Shown here piece after piece: positions 1 through 7,813 of a DNA stretch of 64,000 bases. The DNA is from Vibrio gelatinilyticus. Lineage in GTDB: Bacteria; Pseudomonadota; Gammaproteobacteria; Enterobacterales; Vibrionaceae. The notes below the pieces were generated by a model. The model was not told the DNA's origin, ran no database searches, and worked only from the letters and a program-made list of their open reading frames with translations. How positions within the stretch are numbered: the first letter of the stretch is position 1; the number at the start of each line of letters is the position of its first letter. The position numbers and the translations under genes were made by a program. Where the stretch lies: contig NZ_JAJNNZ010000008.1 in assembly GCF_022836845.1 (NCBI RefSeq), positions 1 through 64,000 on the forward strand. The letters are read 5' to 3'.

Positions 1-120
1 TAACGCCTTGTTAAGTAGCAGCTAACTACCACTACACTCCAACAAGACCACCGTAATCACTAAACCTAACCAGACCAAAATCGCCAAACGTTAGCTGTCT
101 GCTTGAACAGTTTGTTAGTT
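1..120 (-). repeat. attC site (VCR type) of integron cassette 3, clipped by the window edge
   Basis: Imperfect inverted repeat of about 120 bp. Read on the minus strand it opens with a core-site box at 114-120, passes AGCTAAC arms and closes in the GGCGTTA end at the window start. It is nearly the same as the sites at 428-550 and 1028-1150. It lies just downstream of the 163-381 gene, as expected for a cassette recombination site folded as a hairpin and cut by IntI. The last few bases are outside the window. Confidence 0.92.
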
Positions 121-162
121 GCGAAACTTTGCAATTTTGCACTTAAATACTGACTGTCAGAG

Positions 163-381
163 TTAATCCAAGTTGTCTGGTGTATGAAGATTAGTGCCAC
201 AAACTTCGCACTTGTAATCACCCTTAGCCTCGCCCCCCATCAATGCATTAGCTATTGATGCGAAAAAGCCTGTTGCTTTTGACTCACTGGATTTTTGGGG
301 TTGTGAGAAGCTTTCATATTTGTGGAGGGTGACCTCTTTGCAATTGCAGCAGAACGCCTTTGTTTTCTCAGAACCGTACAT
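163..381 (-). CDS. Cassette 3: small zinc-ribbon-like hypothetical protein
   Basis: A 72-residue protein if started at ATG 381; a TTG at 390 would add three residues. It carries a CxxC pair near the N-terminus (CCNC) and a second near the C-terminus (CEVC), about 40 residues apart, the pattern of a two-knuckle zinc ribbon. The middle is Ser/Gly-rich and low in complexity. There is no signal peptide or membrane segment. It is the only gene of its integron cassette, between two attC sites, and reads leftward away from the integrase like the other cassettes. Its function is unknown. A nucleic-acid or protein-binding role would be a guess from the zinc ribbon alone. Confidence 0.75.
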   Translation of the reverse strand: MYGSEKTKAFCCNCKEVTLHKYESFSQPQKSSESKATGFFASIANALMGGEAKGDYKCEVCGTNLHTPDNLD

Positions 382-427
382 TTGAACCAACCTGATTTTT
401 CCTCTGAAGCCTTCACAATCTCAAAGC

Positions 428-550
428 AACTAACGCCTTGTTAAGTAGCAGCTAACCACCACTGCACTCAAACAAGACCACCGTAATCACTAAACTCAAC
501 CAAACCAAAATCGCCGACTGTTAGCTGTCTGCTTGAACAATTTGTTAAGT
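428..550 (-). repeat. attC site (VCR type) of integron cassette 2
   Basis: About 123 bp. On the minus strand it runs from the ACTTAAC box (544-550) to GTTAGTT (428-434), with internal AGCTAAC and TTAACAAGGC arms pairing across the centre. The stretch 481-540 matches 1081-1140 almost base for base. It closes the cassette holding the 551-1009 gene, whose stop codon abuts the site. Confidence 0.94.
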
Positions 551-1009
551 TTATTTTTTACCTTCAAGCGCAGCTAACTCTTTTTCGAGAGCTTCTATTT
601 GTTCCTTATAAGTCAGTTCACTATCTTTGGAGGTGCGTTTAACTACGTTTAGAGCATTCATCAAAAAGTACAACGCAAAAACAATACTAACGTCTTTCAG
701 AATTGGCATGATGTTCGCCAAAATCACGCCCAAACATACACATATTAGAGCCTTGAGAACATCTATGAACGCAACGTAAATTAGCCCAATCAACGAGAAA
801 GACTGGATGCTCACATTGTCGCTCTCCATTGCTGTAAAATGAACTAACGCGGCATTGATTCGGCTACGATTGAACTCCTTATTGAGCTTCGAAACCTTAC
901 TAAAGCAAAATGAATATACTTTCTTCAAGATCCAAAGTGCTGCCGCAAAAATAGCCGAACCAATGATACTTTGTACGATTGGTGGCCACTGCAATATTTG
1001 TTCTAACAA
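551..1009 (-). CDS. Cassette 2: hypothetical membrane protein
   Basis: A 152-residue protein with about three hydrophobic segments (roughly residues 12-32, 70-98 and 102-122). The last 25 residues are charged and Glu/Lys-rich, predicted as a coiled coil in the cytoplasm. No Cys cluster, enzyme motif or known family is recognised. It fills its cassette completely: the start lies just inside the cassette after the attC at 1028-1150, and the TAA touches the next attC. The polar C-terminal helix suggests it oligomerises or binds a partner, but this is inference. Membrane proteins of unknown role are common superintegron cargo. Confidence 0.8.
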   Translation of the reverse strand: MLEQILQWPPIVQSIIGSAIFAAALWILKKVYSFCFSKVSKLNKEFNRSRINAALVHFTAMESDNVSIQSFSLIGLIYVAFIDVLKALICVCLGVILANIMPILKDVSIVFALYFLMNALNVVKRTSKDSELTYKEQIEALEKELAALEGKK

Positions 1010-1027
1010 CTAAATACTCCTATATAA

Positions 1028-1150
1028 ACTTAACGCCTTGTTAAGTAGCAGCTAACTACCACTTCACCCAAACAAAGCCACCGTAATCACTAAACTCAAC
1101 CAAACCAAAATCGCCGACTGTTAGCTGTCTGCTTGAACAATTTGTTAGGT
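1028..1150 (-). repeat. attC site (VCR type) of integron cassette 1
   Basis: A complete 123-bp attC. On the minus strand it starts ACCTAAC (1144-1150) and ends GTTAAGT (1028-1034), matching the RYYYAAC and GTTRRRY core boxes. It marks the 3' end of the cassette next to attI. Confidence 0.95.
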
Positions 1151-1158
1151 GAACATTG

Positions 1159-1581
1159 TTACCGCATATCCTCACAGAACCTGAAAAGATACCCATCTGG
1201 ACTACGCACAATGAACTGCACCTGTGTTACGTGCTGCTCATTGACTCGATACGACTTTGTTTCTTTGGGAAGAAATATCATGTCACTACATGCTGACTGA
1301 ACCTTCGAGTAGAGTGTTTCGATGCCAGTTACATCCCACTGGAAGTTAATACCTCTACCAAAAGGTGGTTCGAGCTTTCCTGACAACCATTTACGAGAGC
1401 TGCCATGAACACCTTCGAGCATCAAATCTAGACCCTCTCGAGTTAAATACACAAACTGCTCTTCTTCACGCTGGTACTTAATACTAAAGCCCAAAATATC
1501 AACAAAGAATGCTAAATTGTCATCAATACTTTGGACATATAACTCTGGGACTATTTTCACCGCAATAACTTCCCTGTTCAC
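1159..1581 (-). CDS. Cassette 1: VOC-fold (glyoxalase / bleomycin-resistance type) protein
   Basis: A 140-residue single VOC domain protein. The N-terminus has the usual opening strand followed by a helix ending in DILGF, and the C-terminus has the RSPDGYLFRF strand typical of the glyoxalase/bleomycin-binding family. Such proteins act either as metal enzymes or as drug-sequestering dimers; the substrate cannot be read from sequence. The start is GTG at 1581, directly at the cassette junction, with no clear Shine-Dalgarno sequence, so an internal start is possible. It is the cassette next to attI, and so probably the latest gained and best placed for the cassette promoter. Confidence 0.85.
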   Translation of the reverse strand: MNREVIAVKIVPELYVQSIDDNLAFFVDILGFSIKYQREEEQFVYLTREGLDLMLEGVHGSSRKWLSGKLEPPFGRGINFQWDVTGIETLYSKVQSACSDMIFLPKETKSYRVNEQHVTQVQFIVRSPDGYLFRFCEDMR

Positions 1582-1650
1582 CTAACATACTCTAGACGGC
1601 AAAGTGCACGTATATCCGCTATCCACGCTACCGCCTCTATATGTAATAGA
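1580..1650 (-). other. attI: attI site of the integron (insertion point)
   Basis: The minus strand reads GTTAGGT at 1586-1580, the core box joined to the first cassette, with recombination expected between G1586 and T1585. Upstream sequence to about 1650 is not cassette-like and lies between the array and intIA, the position of attI in Vibrio. The outer limit is approximate. Confidence 0.8.
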
Positions 1651-1674
1651 TTGTAAAATCCTATCACAAAATCA

Positions 1675-1703
1675 TTTATAAACAGCCAGTTACACAACAT
1701 CAA
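1675..1703 (-). promoter_or_regulatory. Candidate cassette promoter Pc
   Basis: On the minus strand TTGATG (1703-1698) and TATAAA (1680-1675) are separated by exactly 17 bp, a good sigma-70 promoter reading across attI into cassette 1. The start point would be near 1668, about 87 bases before the first cassette gene. A CRP-like half site (1706-1710) lies directly beside the -35. Confidence 0.6.
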
Positions 1704-1705
1704 AA

Positions 1706-1721
1706 TGTGAGCCAAGTCTCG
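1706..1721 (+). promoter_or_regulatory. Possible CRP site between Pc and the integrase promoter
   Basis: The left half AAATGTGA (1703-1710) matches the CRP consensus fully. The right half TCTCG is poor. CRP control of Vibrio intIA is known for V. cholerae, which supports the reading, but one half-site alone is weak. Confidence 0.35.
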
Positions 1722-1733
1722 ATAAGCAACATT

Positions 1734-1763
1734 TTGCACTATATCCAGGTTAAGTTATATAAA
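1734..1763 (+). promoter_or_regulatory. Candidate intIA promoter
   Basis: TTGCAC (1734-1739) is followed after 16-18 bp by TATATA/TATAAA (1756-1763). Transcription would begin around 1770, at the edge of the LexA box. A second -10-like TATACT at 1769-1774 overlaps the same box. Confidence 0.5.
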
Positions 1764-1772
1764 ATCACTATA

Positions 1773-1788
1773 CTGTATAAATATACAT
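1773..1788 (+). promoter_or_regulatory. LexA box of intIA
   Basis: CTGTATAAATATACAT matches the CTGT-N8-ACAG LexA consensus at 7 of 8 fixed positions, with the AT-rich centre typical of strong sites. It lies over the start of transcription and 25 bp before the integrase start codon. SOS control of integron integrases is established. Confidence 0.85.
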
Positions 1789-1812
1789 GCATGTTATTTT
1801 GGAGTGTTCAAC

Positions 1813-2778
1813 GTGAAATCGCAATTTCTACTGTATGTTTCTGAGGTGATGTACGGTAAACATTATGCCAAACGCACCGTCGAGGCTTATCTCTATTGGA
1901 TCAAACGTTTCATCCTATATCATGATAAGAAGCACCCCAGATACTTGGGGAAAAACGAAGTTGAAAGATTTTTAACTGACTTAGTCGTAAAAGAGAACTC
2001 AGCAGCCAAAACGCAATCAGTTGCTCTGAACTCTTTGGTGTTTCTTTATAAAGAAATACTTAAAACACCTCTTGAATTAGATCTAAATTTTAAACGTTCA
2101 AGGCGTGAGGCCAAATTGCCGGTGGTTTTAACTAAAAATGAGGTCATGCGGTTATTGGCTCAGGTTCAGCCTAAGTTTCAGCTACCAGTGAAACTGTTGT
2201 ATGGCTCTGGTCTTAGAGTATTAGAGAGCTGCCGATTGAGGGTCAATGACATAGATGAGGATTACGGGGCGATAAGAATCTGGCAAGGCAAAGGTGGAAA
2301 AAACCGCATTGTTACGCTGGCTAAAGAGTTACTGCCTAGTATTGAGCACCAAAAGCACATCGCTTTATCGTATTACAAAAAAGATATGGAGACTAAAGGG
2401 TACGGCGGCGTATGGCTACCCAATGCTTTGGAAAGAAAGTACCCCGATGCCGCGCTGGATTTTGGCTGGCACTATTTATTTCCTGCAACTCAATTGAGTA
2501 TTGATCCACGCAGCGACTTAACCAGAAGGCACCACATTAATCCCAGCACGCTTCAAAGAGCAGTAAAAACAGCGGCCAAGTCGGCCGAAATAAGTAAATC
2601 CGTTACCTGCCATACACTCAGGCACTCATTTGCGACGCACCTTTTAGACAGTGGTTCAGATATCAGAACAGTACAAGAACAGCTTGGGCACAGTGATGTG
2701 AAAACAACCCAAATCTATACCCATGTGCTTGATAGAGGCGCGAGCGGTGTGAAAAGCCCTCTCTCAGATATTTTTTAA
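1813..2778 (+). CDS. intIA: Integron integrase IntIA (tyrosine recombinase)
   Basis: A 321-residue protein that catalyses attI x attC and attC x attC exchange on folded single-stranded attC sites, capturing and shuffling cassettes. An N-terminal SAM-like core-binding domain (about 1-90) precedes the catalytic domain. The tyrosine-recombinase residues are visible: R135, H267 and R270 (CHTLRHSF), H293 (LGHSD) and nucleophile Y302 (IYTHV). The integron-specific extra segment (about 205-245, with FGWHYLFP) is present. The start chosen is GTG 1813, with GGAG eight bases upstream; a GTG at 1804 has no ribosome site. The gene is divergent from the cassettes and under a LexA box. It appears intact and functional. 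Confidence 0.97.
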   Translation: MKSQFLLYVSEVMYGKHYAKRTVEAYLYWIKRFILYHDKKHPRYLGKNEVERFLTDLVVKENSAAKTQSVALNSLVFLYKEILKTPLELDLNFKRSRREAKLPVVLTKNEVMRLLAQVQPKFQLPVKLLYGSGLRVLESCRLRVNDIDEDYGAIRIWQGKGGKNRIVTLAKELLPSIEHQKHIALSYYKKDMETKGYGGVWLPNALERKYPDAALDFGWHYLFPATQLSIDPRSDLTRRHHINPSTLQRAVKTAAKSAEISKSVTCHTLRHSFATHLLDSGSDIRTVQEQLGHSDVKTTQIYTHVLDRGASGVKSPLSDIF

Positions 2779-2789
2779 CAGGCAATAAA

Positions 2790-2813
2790 AAAGGAGAGCA
2801 TATGCTCTCCTTT
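2790..2813. terminator. Bidirectional terminator between intIA and rplT
   Basis: A perfect 24-bp palindrome whose halves read AAAGGAGAGCAT and its complement, with A and T tracts at the two ends. It can stop both converging transcripts. Confidence 0.85.
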
Positions 2814-2834
2814 ATCGTAGACCTAAACTGCTAA

Positions 2835-3188
2835 TTAAAGAGCAGCTTTCGCCTTTTCAACTAGAACTGCGAATGCAGCTTTGTCGAATACCGCGATGTC
2901 TGCAAGGATCTTACGATCGATCTCGATAGATGCTTTCTTAAGACCGTTGATGAAACGGCTGTAAGATAGACCATTTTGACGAGATGCAGCATTGATACGT
3001 GCAATCCAAAGTTGACGGAATTGACGTTTCTTGTTGCGACGGTCACGGTAAGCGTATTGACCAGCTTTAGTAACTGCTTGGAAAGCTACGCGGTAAACAC
3101 GTGAACGTGCTCCGTAGTAACCTTTAGCTTGTTTTAGAACTTTCTTATGACGTGCACGAGCTTGTACACCACGTTTTACGCGAGGCAT
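2835..3188 (-). CDS. rplT: 50S ribosomal protein L20
   Basis: A 117-residue, very basic protein of usual L20 length with the conserved start MPRVKRGV and the [17 protein letters not shown] segment. It binds 23S rRNA early in 50S assembly. In enterobacteria L20 also represses translation of rpmI-rplT by binding a leader pseudoknot; the intergenic spacing here would allow this. It is the last gene of thrS-infC-rpmI-rplT. Confidence 0.98.
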   Translation of the reverse strand: MPRVKRGVQARARHKKVLKQAKGYYGARSRVYRVAFQAVTKAGQYAYRDRRNKKRQFRQLWIARINAASRQNGLSYSRFINGLKKASIEIDRKILADIAVFDKAAFAVLVEKAKAAL

Positions 3189-3229
3189 TATGCTTCTCCT
3201 AAACTAAACGATTGATAAACTAAAAAGAA

Positions 3230-3424
3230 TTAAGCGTATGGCATCATACGAGCAACTGCAGCCACTTCACACTTAGGAAGGATTGCATTTGGACGTAGCT
3301 GACGCTTGTTCTTAGTAGTACGCTTAGTCAGGATGTGACGTTTACCAGCGTGCTTAAATTTAATACCACCAGCAGTTTTCTTGAAACGCTTAGCAGCACC
3401 TTTGTTGGTTTTCATCTTAGGCAT
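3230..3424 (-). CDS. rpmI: 50S ribosomal protein L35
   Basis: A 64-residue basic protein beginning [17 protein letters not shown], the L35 signature. It is a component of the large ribosomal subunit. It lies 41 bp before rplT and about 100 bp after infC, with the leader hairpin (3477-3506) in that gap. Confidence 0.98.
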   Translation of the reverse strand: MPKMKTNKGAAKRFKKTAGGIKFKHAGKRHILTKRTTKNKRQLRPNAILPKCEVAAVARMMPYA

Positions 3425-3476
3425 GATGAAGAACTCCGCATTGTTGAGTGTAAATAAACATATAACCAGGGCGAAT

Positions 3477-3506
3477 AAAACCCCGTAACCGAAGCTACAG
3501 GGTTTT
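3477..3506 (-). promoter_or_regulatory. Leader hairpin / attenuator between infC and rpmI
   Basis: In the transcript, AAAACCC pairs with GGGTTTT, with further pairing up to a TTCG tetraloop. It begins 21 bases after the infC stop. It may end part of the infC transcripts or take part in the L20-responsive structure known from the E. coli operon; which of the two cannot be told from sequence. Confidence 0.6.
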
Positions 3507-3526
3507 GATTACTTGTAAGCCGTTAG

Positions 3527-4078
3527 TTACTTCTTTTTAGGGGCCAACACCATGATCATTTGGCGACCTTCGATTCTCGTTGGGAAAGATTCTACAACAG
3601 CTAAATCTACTGTATCTTCTTTCAAACGATTAAGAACGTCGACACCGATCTCTTGGTGAGCCATTTCGCGGCCACGGAAGCGAATTGTTACCTTCACTTT
3701 GTTGCCGTCTTCAAGGAAACGCGTCAGGTTGCGTAGTTTTACCTGATAGTCTCCGATGTCAGTTCCAGGACGGAATTTTACTTCCTTAATCTGGATCTGC
3801 TTTTGCTTTTTCTTCTGCTCTTTAGCAGCTTTGCTCTTCTCAAAGAGGAACTTGCCATAGTCCATCACACGACAAACTGGTGGCTCGGCGTTAGGGCTGA
3901 TCTCTACGAGATCCATACCAGCTTCTAAGGCTGAATCCAGCGCTTCTTGAATTGGAACTACACCTACAGGTTCGCCATCGGCGTCTGTTAAACGTACTTC
4001 ACGAACGCCACGAATTTCACCGTTTAAACGGTGCTGGTTTTGTTTGGCCGGTTGTTGGCCACGTCTTCCGCCTTTAAT
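3527..4078 (-). CDS. infC: Translation initiation factor IF-3 (AUU start)
   Basis: A 183-residue protein with the N-domain and linker followed by the C-domain that binds the 30S subunit and rejects wrong start codons. The start is ATT at 4078-4076, giving I-K-G-G-R-R, the same start region as E. coli infC. The first in-frame ATG (3916) would remove 54 residues, including the conserved NGEIRG and RLTDADGE segments of the N-domain, so it is not the start. The AUU codon is the basis of IF-3 autoregulation: IF-3 itself discriminates against it. The gene begins three bases after the thrS stop. Confidence 0.96.
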   Translation of the reverse strand: MKGGRRGQQPAKQNQHRLNGEIRGVREVRLTDADGEPVGVVPIQEALDSALEAGMDLVEISPNAEPPVCRVMDYGKFLFEKSKAAKEQKKKQKQIQIKEVKFRPGTDIGDYQVKLRNLTRFLEDGNKVKVTIRFRGREMAHQEIGVDVLNRLKEDTVDLAVVESFPTRIEGRQMIMVLAPKKK

Positions 4079-4081
4079 AGT

Positions 4082-6007
4082 TTATTCCTCCAGATTGAGC
4101 TTACGGCTTGCGATCTCGGCTTGGATGTATGAGATAAAGTCATCCACTTTAAACTTGCCAAGGTCCTTGCCTTTACGAGTACGTACTGCGATTTCTCCGG
4201 CTTCCATTTCCTGGTCGCCACAAACAAGCATATACGGTACACGTTTCAAAGTATGTTCGCGGATTTTAAAGCCTATCTTCTCATTTCTCAAGTCCGCTTT
4301 TACTCTAATTCCACTTTTTTGCAGTTTTTTCGTAATTTCTTGAACATATTCAGACTGTTTATCTGTAATTCCCATAACGACGGCTTGCTCTGGAGCTAAC
4401 CAAGTTGGGAAGAAGCCTGCATATTCTTCAATCAGTATACCAATGAAACGCTCTAGTGAACCTAGAATAGCACGGTGAATCATAACAGGCGTGTGACGCT
4501 CGTTATCTTCACCTACATAAGTAGCGCCTAAACGCTCTGGTAGTGCAAAATCGAGCTGCACTGTACCACATTGCCAAGCTCGGTCCAAACAATCGTGTAA
4601 AGTAAATTCGATCTTAGGTCCGTAGAACGCTCCTTCACCTTCTTGGATCTCGTATGGAATTTCCATAGATTCAAGAGCAAGCTTGAGGTCAGCTTCTGCG
4701 CGGTCCCACATTTCATCAGAACCTACACGCTTTTCAGGACGTGTTGATAGCTTAACAACGATGTTGTCAAAACCAAATGTTTGATAGGTGTCGTACACCA
4801 TTTCGATACAAGATTTTACTTCTTGCTGTACTTGTTCTTCAGTACAGAAAACATGAGCATCATCTTGAGTAAAGCCACGAACACGCATGATGCCATGTAG
4901 TGCACCCGACGGCTCGTTACGGTGACAAGAACCAAACTCAGCCATACGCAATGGCAGGTCACGGTAAGATTTCAAACCCTGGTTAAAGATCTGTACGTGG
5001 CCTGGGCAGTTCATTGGCTTAATCGCGTATTCACGGTTTTCAGATGAAGTTGTGAACATCGCTTCTGCGTATTTATCCCAGTGACCTGAGCGTTCCCAAA
5101 GTACACGGTCCATCATCAATGGGCCTTTTACTTCTTGGTAGTCGTACTCGGTGAGTTTTTCGCGCACGAACACTTCTAGGTCACGGAAGATAGACCAGCC
5201 GTTGTGGTGCCAGAACACCATACCTGGTGCTTCTTGCTGCATGTGGAATAAATCCAGGTGCTTACCAATTTTACGGTGGTCACGCTTGGCCGCTTCTTCA
5301 AGACGCGTTAGGTGAGCTTTTAATGCTTTTTTATCGTGGAAAGCGGTACCGTAGATACGTTGTAGCATCTTGTTATCGCTATCACCACGCCAATATGCGC
5401 CAGCAACATTCAACAGTTTGAAATGTTGACAGAAGCCCATGTTTGGAACATGAGGACCACGACACATATCGATGTATTCTTCATGATGGTAAAGGCCAGG
5501 ACGGTCGTCTTTTGAAACATTCTCATCCAAGATTTCCATCTTGTAGGTTTCACCACGACCTTCAAAAGTGTCGCGTGCTTCCTGCCAACTAACAGTTTTC
5601 TTGATAACTTGATATTTGGTCTTCGCAAGCTCTTTCATGCGCTTTTCGATCTTTTCGATATCTTCTTGAGTCAAAGATTCTTCCAGATCGATGTCGTAAT
5701 AAAAACCGCTGTCGATCGTAGGACCGATAGCCATTTTCACACTTGGGTATAGTTGCTTGATTGCGTGACCAAGTAAGTGCGCGCAAGAGTGACGAACGAT
5801 TTCTAGGCCGTCTTCGTCTTTTGTAGTGATGATCTCAAGACTTGCATCGTTTTCAATCAAATCACACGCATCGACACGTTGACCATCTACACGGCCAGCA
5901 ATGGTTGCTTTCGCAAGACCAGGGCCGATAGAAAGCGCGACATCCAAAGTCGAAACTGGGTTATCAAATTGGCGTTGACTGCCGTCAGGAAGAGTAATTA
6001 CAGGCAT
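4082..6007 (-). CDS. thrS: Threonine--tRNA ligase
   Basis: A 641-residue protein, almost exactly the E. coli length. It carries the N-terminal TGS domain ([14 protein letters not shown] start), the editing domain with HxxxH (SCAHLLGHA), the class II catalytic core with PMNCPGHV and RxxExG motifs, and the anticodon-binding C-domain. It charges tRNA-Thr and clears Ser-tRNA-Thr. The start ATG 6007 is preceded by AGGA; an upstream in-frame ATG at 6049 would add 14 unconserved residues. E. coli ThrS represses its own mRNA through a leader with tRNA-like arms; the 320-bp upstream gap could house one, but it was not resolved. Confidence 0.98.
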   Translation of the reverse strand: MPVITLPDGSQRQFDNPVSTLDVALSIGPGLAKATIAGRVDGQRVDACDLIENDASLEIITTKDEDGLEIVRHSCAHLLGHAIKQLYPSVKMAIGPTIDSGFYYDIDLEESLTQEDIEKIEKRMKELAKTKYQVIKKTVSWQEARDTFEGRGETYKMEILDENVSKDDRPGLYHHEEYIDMCRGPHVPNMGFCQHFKLLNVAGAYWRGDSDNKMLQRIYGTAFHDKKALKAHLTRLEEAAKRDHRKIGKHLDLFHMQQEAPGMVFWHHNGWSIFRDLEVFVREKLTEYDYQEVKGPLMMDRVLWERSGHWDKYAEAMFTTSSENREYAIKPMNCPGHVQIFNQGLKSYRDLPLRMAEFGSCHRNEPSGALHGIMRVRGFTQDDAHVFCTEEQVQQEVKSCIEMVYDTYQTFGFDNIVVKLSTRPEKRVGSDEMWDRAEADLKLALESMEIPYEIQEGEGAFYGPKIEFTLHDCLDRAWQCGTVQLDFALPERLGATYVGEDNERHTPVMIHRAILGSLERFIGILIEEYAGFFPTWLAPEQAVVMGITDKQSEYVQEITKKLQKSGIRVKADLRNEKIGFKIREHTLKRVPYMLVCGDQEMEAGEIAVRTRKGKDLGKFKVDDFISYIQAEIASRKLNLEE

Positions 6008-6330
6008 GTTATGTCCTATTACAGTGGTCTTGCATACCAAGCAAGACATGAATTATTAAGTATCAGTCAGTATTAAATCGTTTTAGTTGTTTGATACTGC
6101 AGCATTTTACAGTGTTTGGCACAAATACGATTTTGTACTCGCGACTGTAAAGAAGCATATAGTAAATGAATCACAGAAAATGACAACTGACATCACAGTT
6201 TTATAGATAATACGGGACGTTAAGCATTTGTTAAAACAATTTTGAGAGGGTAACAGGGAGTATGTTACTTGCAACTCTCGCCCCAGCACGGAGAATCCGC
6301 GATTAGATTATTAATTAAGGAAAAAGACTC
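6008..6330. other. Divergent intergenic region, thrS leader and MFS promoter
   Basis: 323 bp without a credible gene. It must hold the thrS promoter and leader (minus) and the MFS gene promoter (plus). AGGA at 6319-6322 is a suitable ribosome site for the MFS gene. No clear operator was identified. Confidence 0.5.
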
Positions 6331-7530
6331 ATGAGAAGCTTTAGAATGTGGCATCTCGCACAAGCCTCACTTGGTATTGTGCAATGGGTGGGCATCGCCA
6401 TCCTACTCTCCCCTATCATTATTGACAGAACCGGCAGTGGTGCCCTACTTGGTCAAGTGATGGCTGTCATCGGGGCCGCAGGCCTACTAGCGCCGCTCAT
6501 TGGTGCAACTGCTGATAAGCTATCGTGTCATCGCCTTTTCCAAAAGCTTGCTCTTTGTATTCATTTCATTGCTGTACTCATTCTTTATTTTGCAGAGACC
6601 ACCTCATTTATTTATTGGACAGTAGGGTTAATGATTGGCATAGGAAGTGTTGCCTTGTTAGTGCTTAACCCGACCTTTATTATGGCGGGAAGCAAAAATC
6701 AAAAAGAAGAAGGTCAATCACTAGCCAGCTTATTTCAATGTCAGTTCTTTGGCATCATTGTTACTGGTTTGCTGATCGCAGCGGCTGAACATTTTCTTAT
6801 TGAACCTGAAGAGCAACTACTTATCCTTGCGGCGCTTATTCTCATCGTTTTTCTGATAGTGTTGGCTTTTCCACCCCCTGTGATTAAGGGTAAAATGGAA
6901 TCCGATAACCCCGTTGAAAATTCACAAGACACTCTGGCATTTTCTAAAGTAGTGTGGCCACTGTTTTTAGCCGCTGTCTTTTTCTCTATGTTCCTATCAG
7001 CAAATTTAATGGAACTTGGGCCTTTGCTTATCAAAGAGGTCTTCATGGTCGAAATAGGCAATTCAGCACTTGGTATGGCTGCCTCTGCTTTTATTAGTCT
7101 ATTTATGCTTGAATCAGCTGGCCGATGGATGCAAAAAAGTGGCCCTTTCAAGGTCTGGTACGCTGCCCAAGTTGTCTATTTGATTGTCGGGGCGACTTTC
7201 TGGTACACGGCGGGGAAAGATGTTCCACAATTGTTGCCAATCTTGTTGTTGGTCGTATTAATGCAAGCAATGTGCTGGAACGATATGATCATCCCTGCTA
7301 TTGCCGATAGGCTAAGCCCAGCATCTCCTGCATTAACACAAGGATTACTAATGTTATGTATGGCTGGCGGTTTTGGTATCGGTGCAATGTTAGCAGGTAT
7401 GTCAATAGACCAGTTCGGCTACGCTTCGGTATTCGATCTGTCTTTGATTGGTATTCTTATTGCTCTTGCATGCATTGTGTGGCTCACTTCTTTGATGAAA
7501 TCAGGTAAGCCAAAGGCATCCATTGCCTAA
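6331..7530 (+). CDS. MFS transporter, substrate unknown
   Basis: A 399-residue polytopic inner-membrane protein with about 11-12 hydrophobic segments, a charged central loop near residues 185-205 between two six-helix halves, and a typical MFS loop after helix 2 (GATADKLSCHR). It is probably a proton-linked carrier. The subfamily resembles nucleoside/sugar-type MFS proteins in its loose motifs, but no substrate can be assigned. It is monocistronic, divergent from thrS, and followed by a hairpin. Confidence 0.85.
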   Translation: MRSFRMWHLAQASLGIVQWVGIAILLSPIIIDRTGSGALLGQVMAVIGAAGLLAPLIGATADKLSCHRLFQKLALCIHFIAVLILYFAETTSFIYWTVGLMIGIGSVALLVLNPTFIMAGSKNQKEEGQSLASLFQCQFFGIIVTGLLIAAAEHFLIEPEEQLLILAALILIVFLIVLAFPPPVIKGKMESDNPVENSQDTLAFSKVVWPLFLAAVFFSMFLSANLMELGPLLIKEVFMVEIGNSALGMAASAFISLFMLESAGRWMQKSGPFKVWYAAQVVYLIVGATFWYTAGKDVPQLLPILLLVVLMQAMCWNDMIIPAIADRLSPASPALTQGLLMLCMAGGFGIGAMLAGMSIDQFGYASVFDLSLIGILIALACIVWLTSLMKSGKPKASIA

Positions 7531-7543
7531 ACGTCAATCGTCT

Positions 7544-7576
7544 CGTTAGCGCCGGTGTCTTTTATCGGTGCTAACG
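7544..7576 (+). terminator. Terminator-like hairpin after the MFS gene
   Basis: CGTTAGCGCCG pairs with CGGTGCTAACG (one G-U), an 11-bp stem with an 11-base loop. It has no strong T tract after it, so efficiency is uncertain. Confidence 0.5.
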
Positions 7577-7813
7577 CTAGCCGCAAACATTAGAATTCGA
7601 TTCAATAATAACTTTTTTGATTTTTGTCGCAAAATAAGCCCATGAGTCAGCGAAAAACCACGTTTTGCTTCCATGAAAAATCCAAATCGAATAATAATTG
7701 CGGCCTTTCTTTCTGATGAAAGAGATTTTTTCCTTTTTTTTATCACTGGATGGACCATTATTGATCGATTGTCAGATATAATCCGTCGCAGTTACATTTA
7801 CTAAATGAGAATT

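Noticed and set aside
1..1150. Regularly spaced repeats that could be read as CRISPR-like
   Set aside because: Only three, 123 bp long, far too long and with genes between them; core boxes show attC sites.
3527..3916. infC starting at the ATG 3916
   Set aside because: It would remove the conserved N-domain; ATT at 4078 restores the family length and start.
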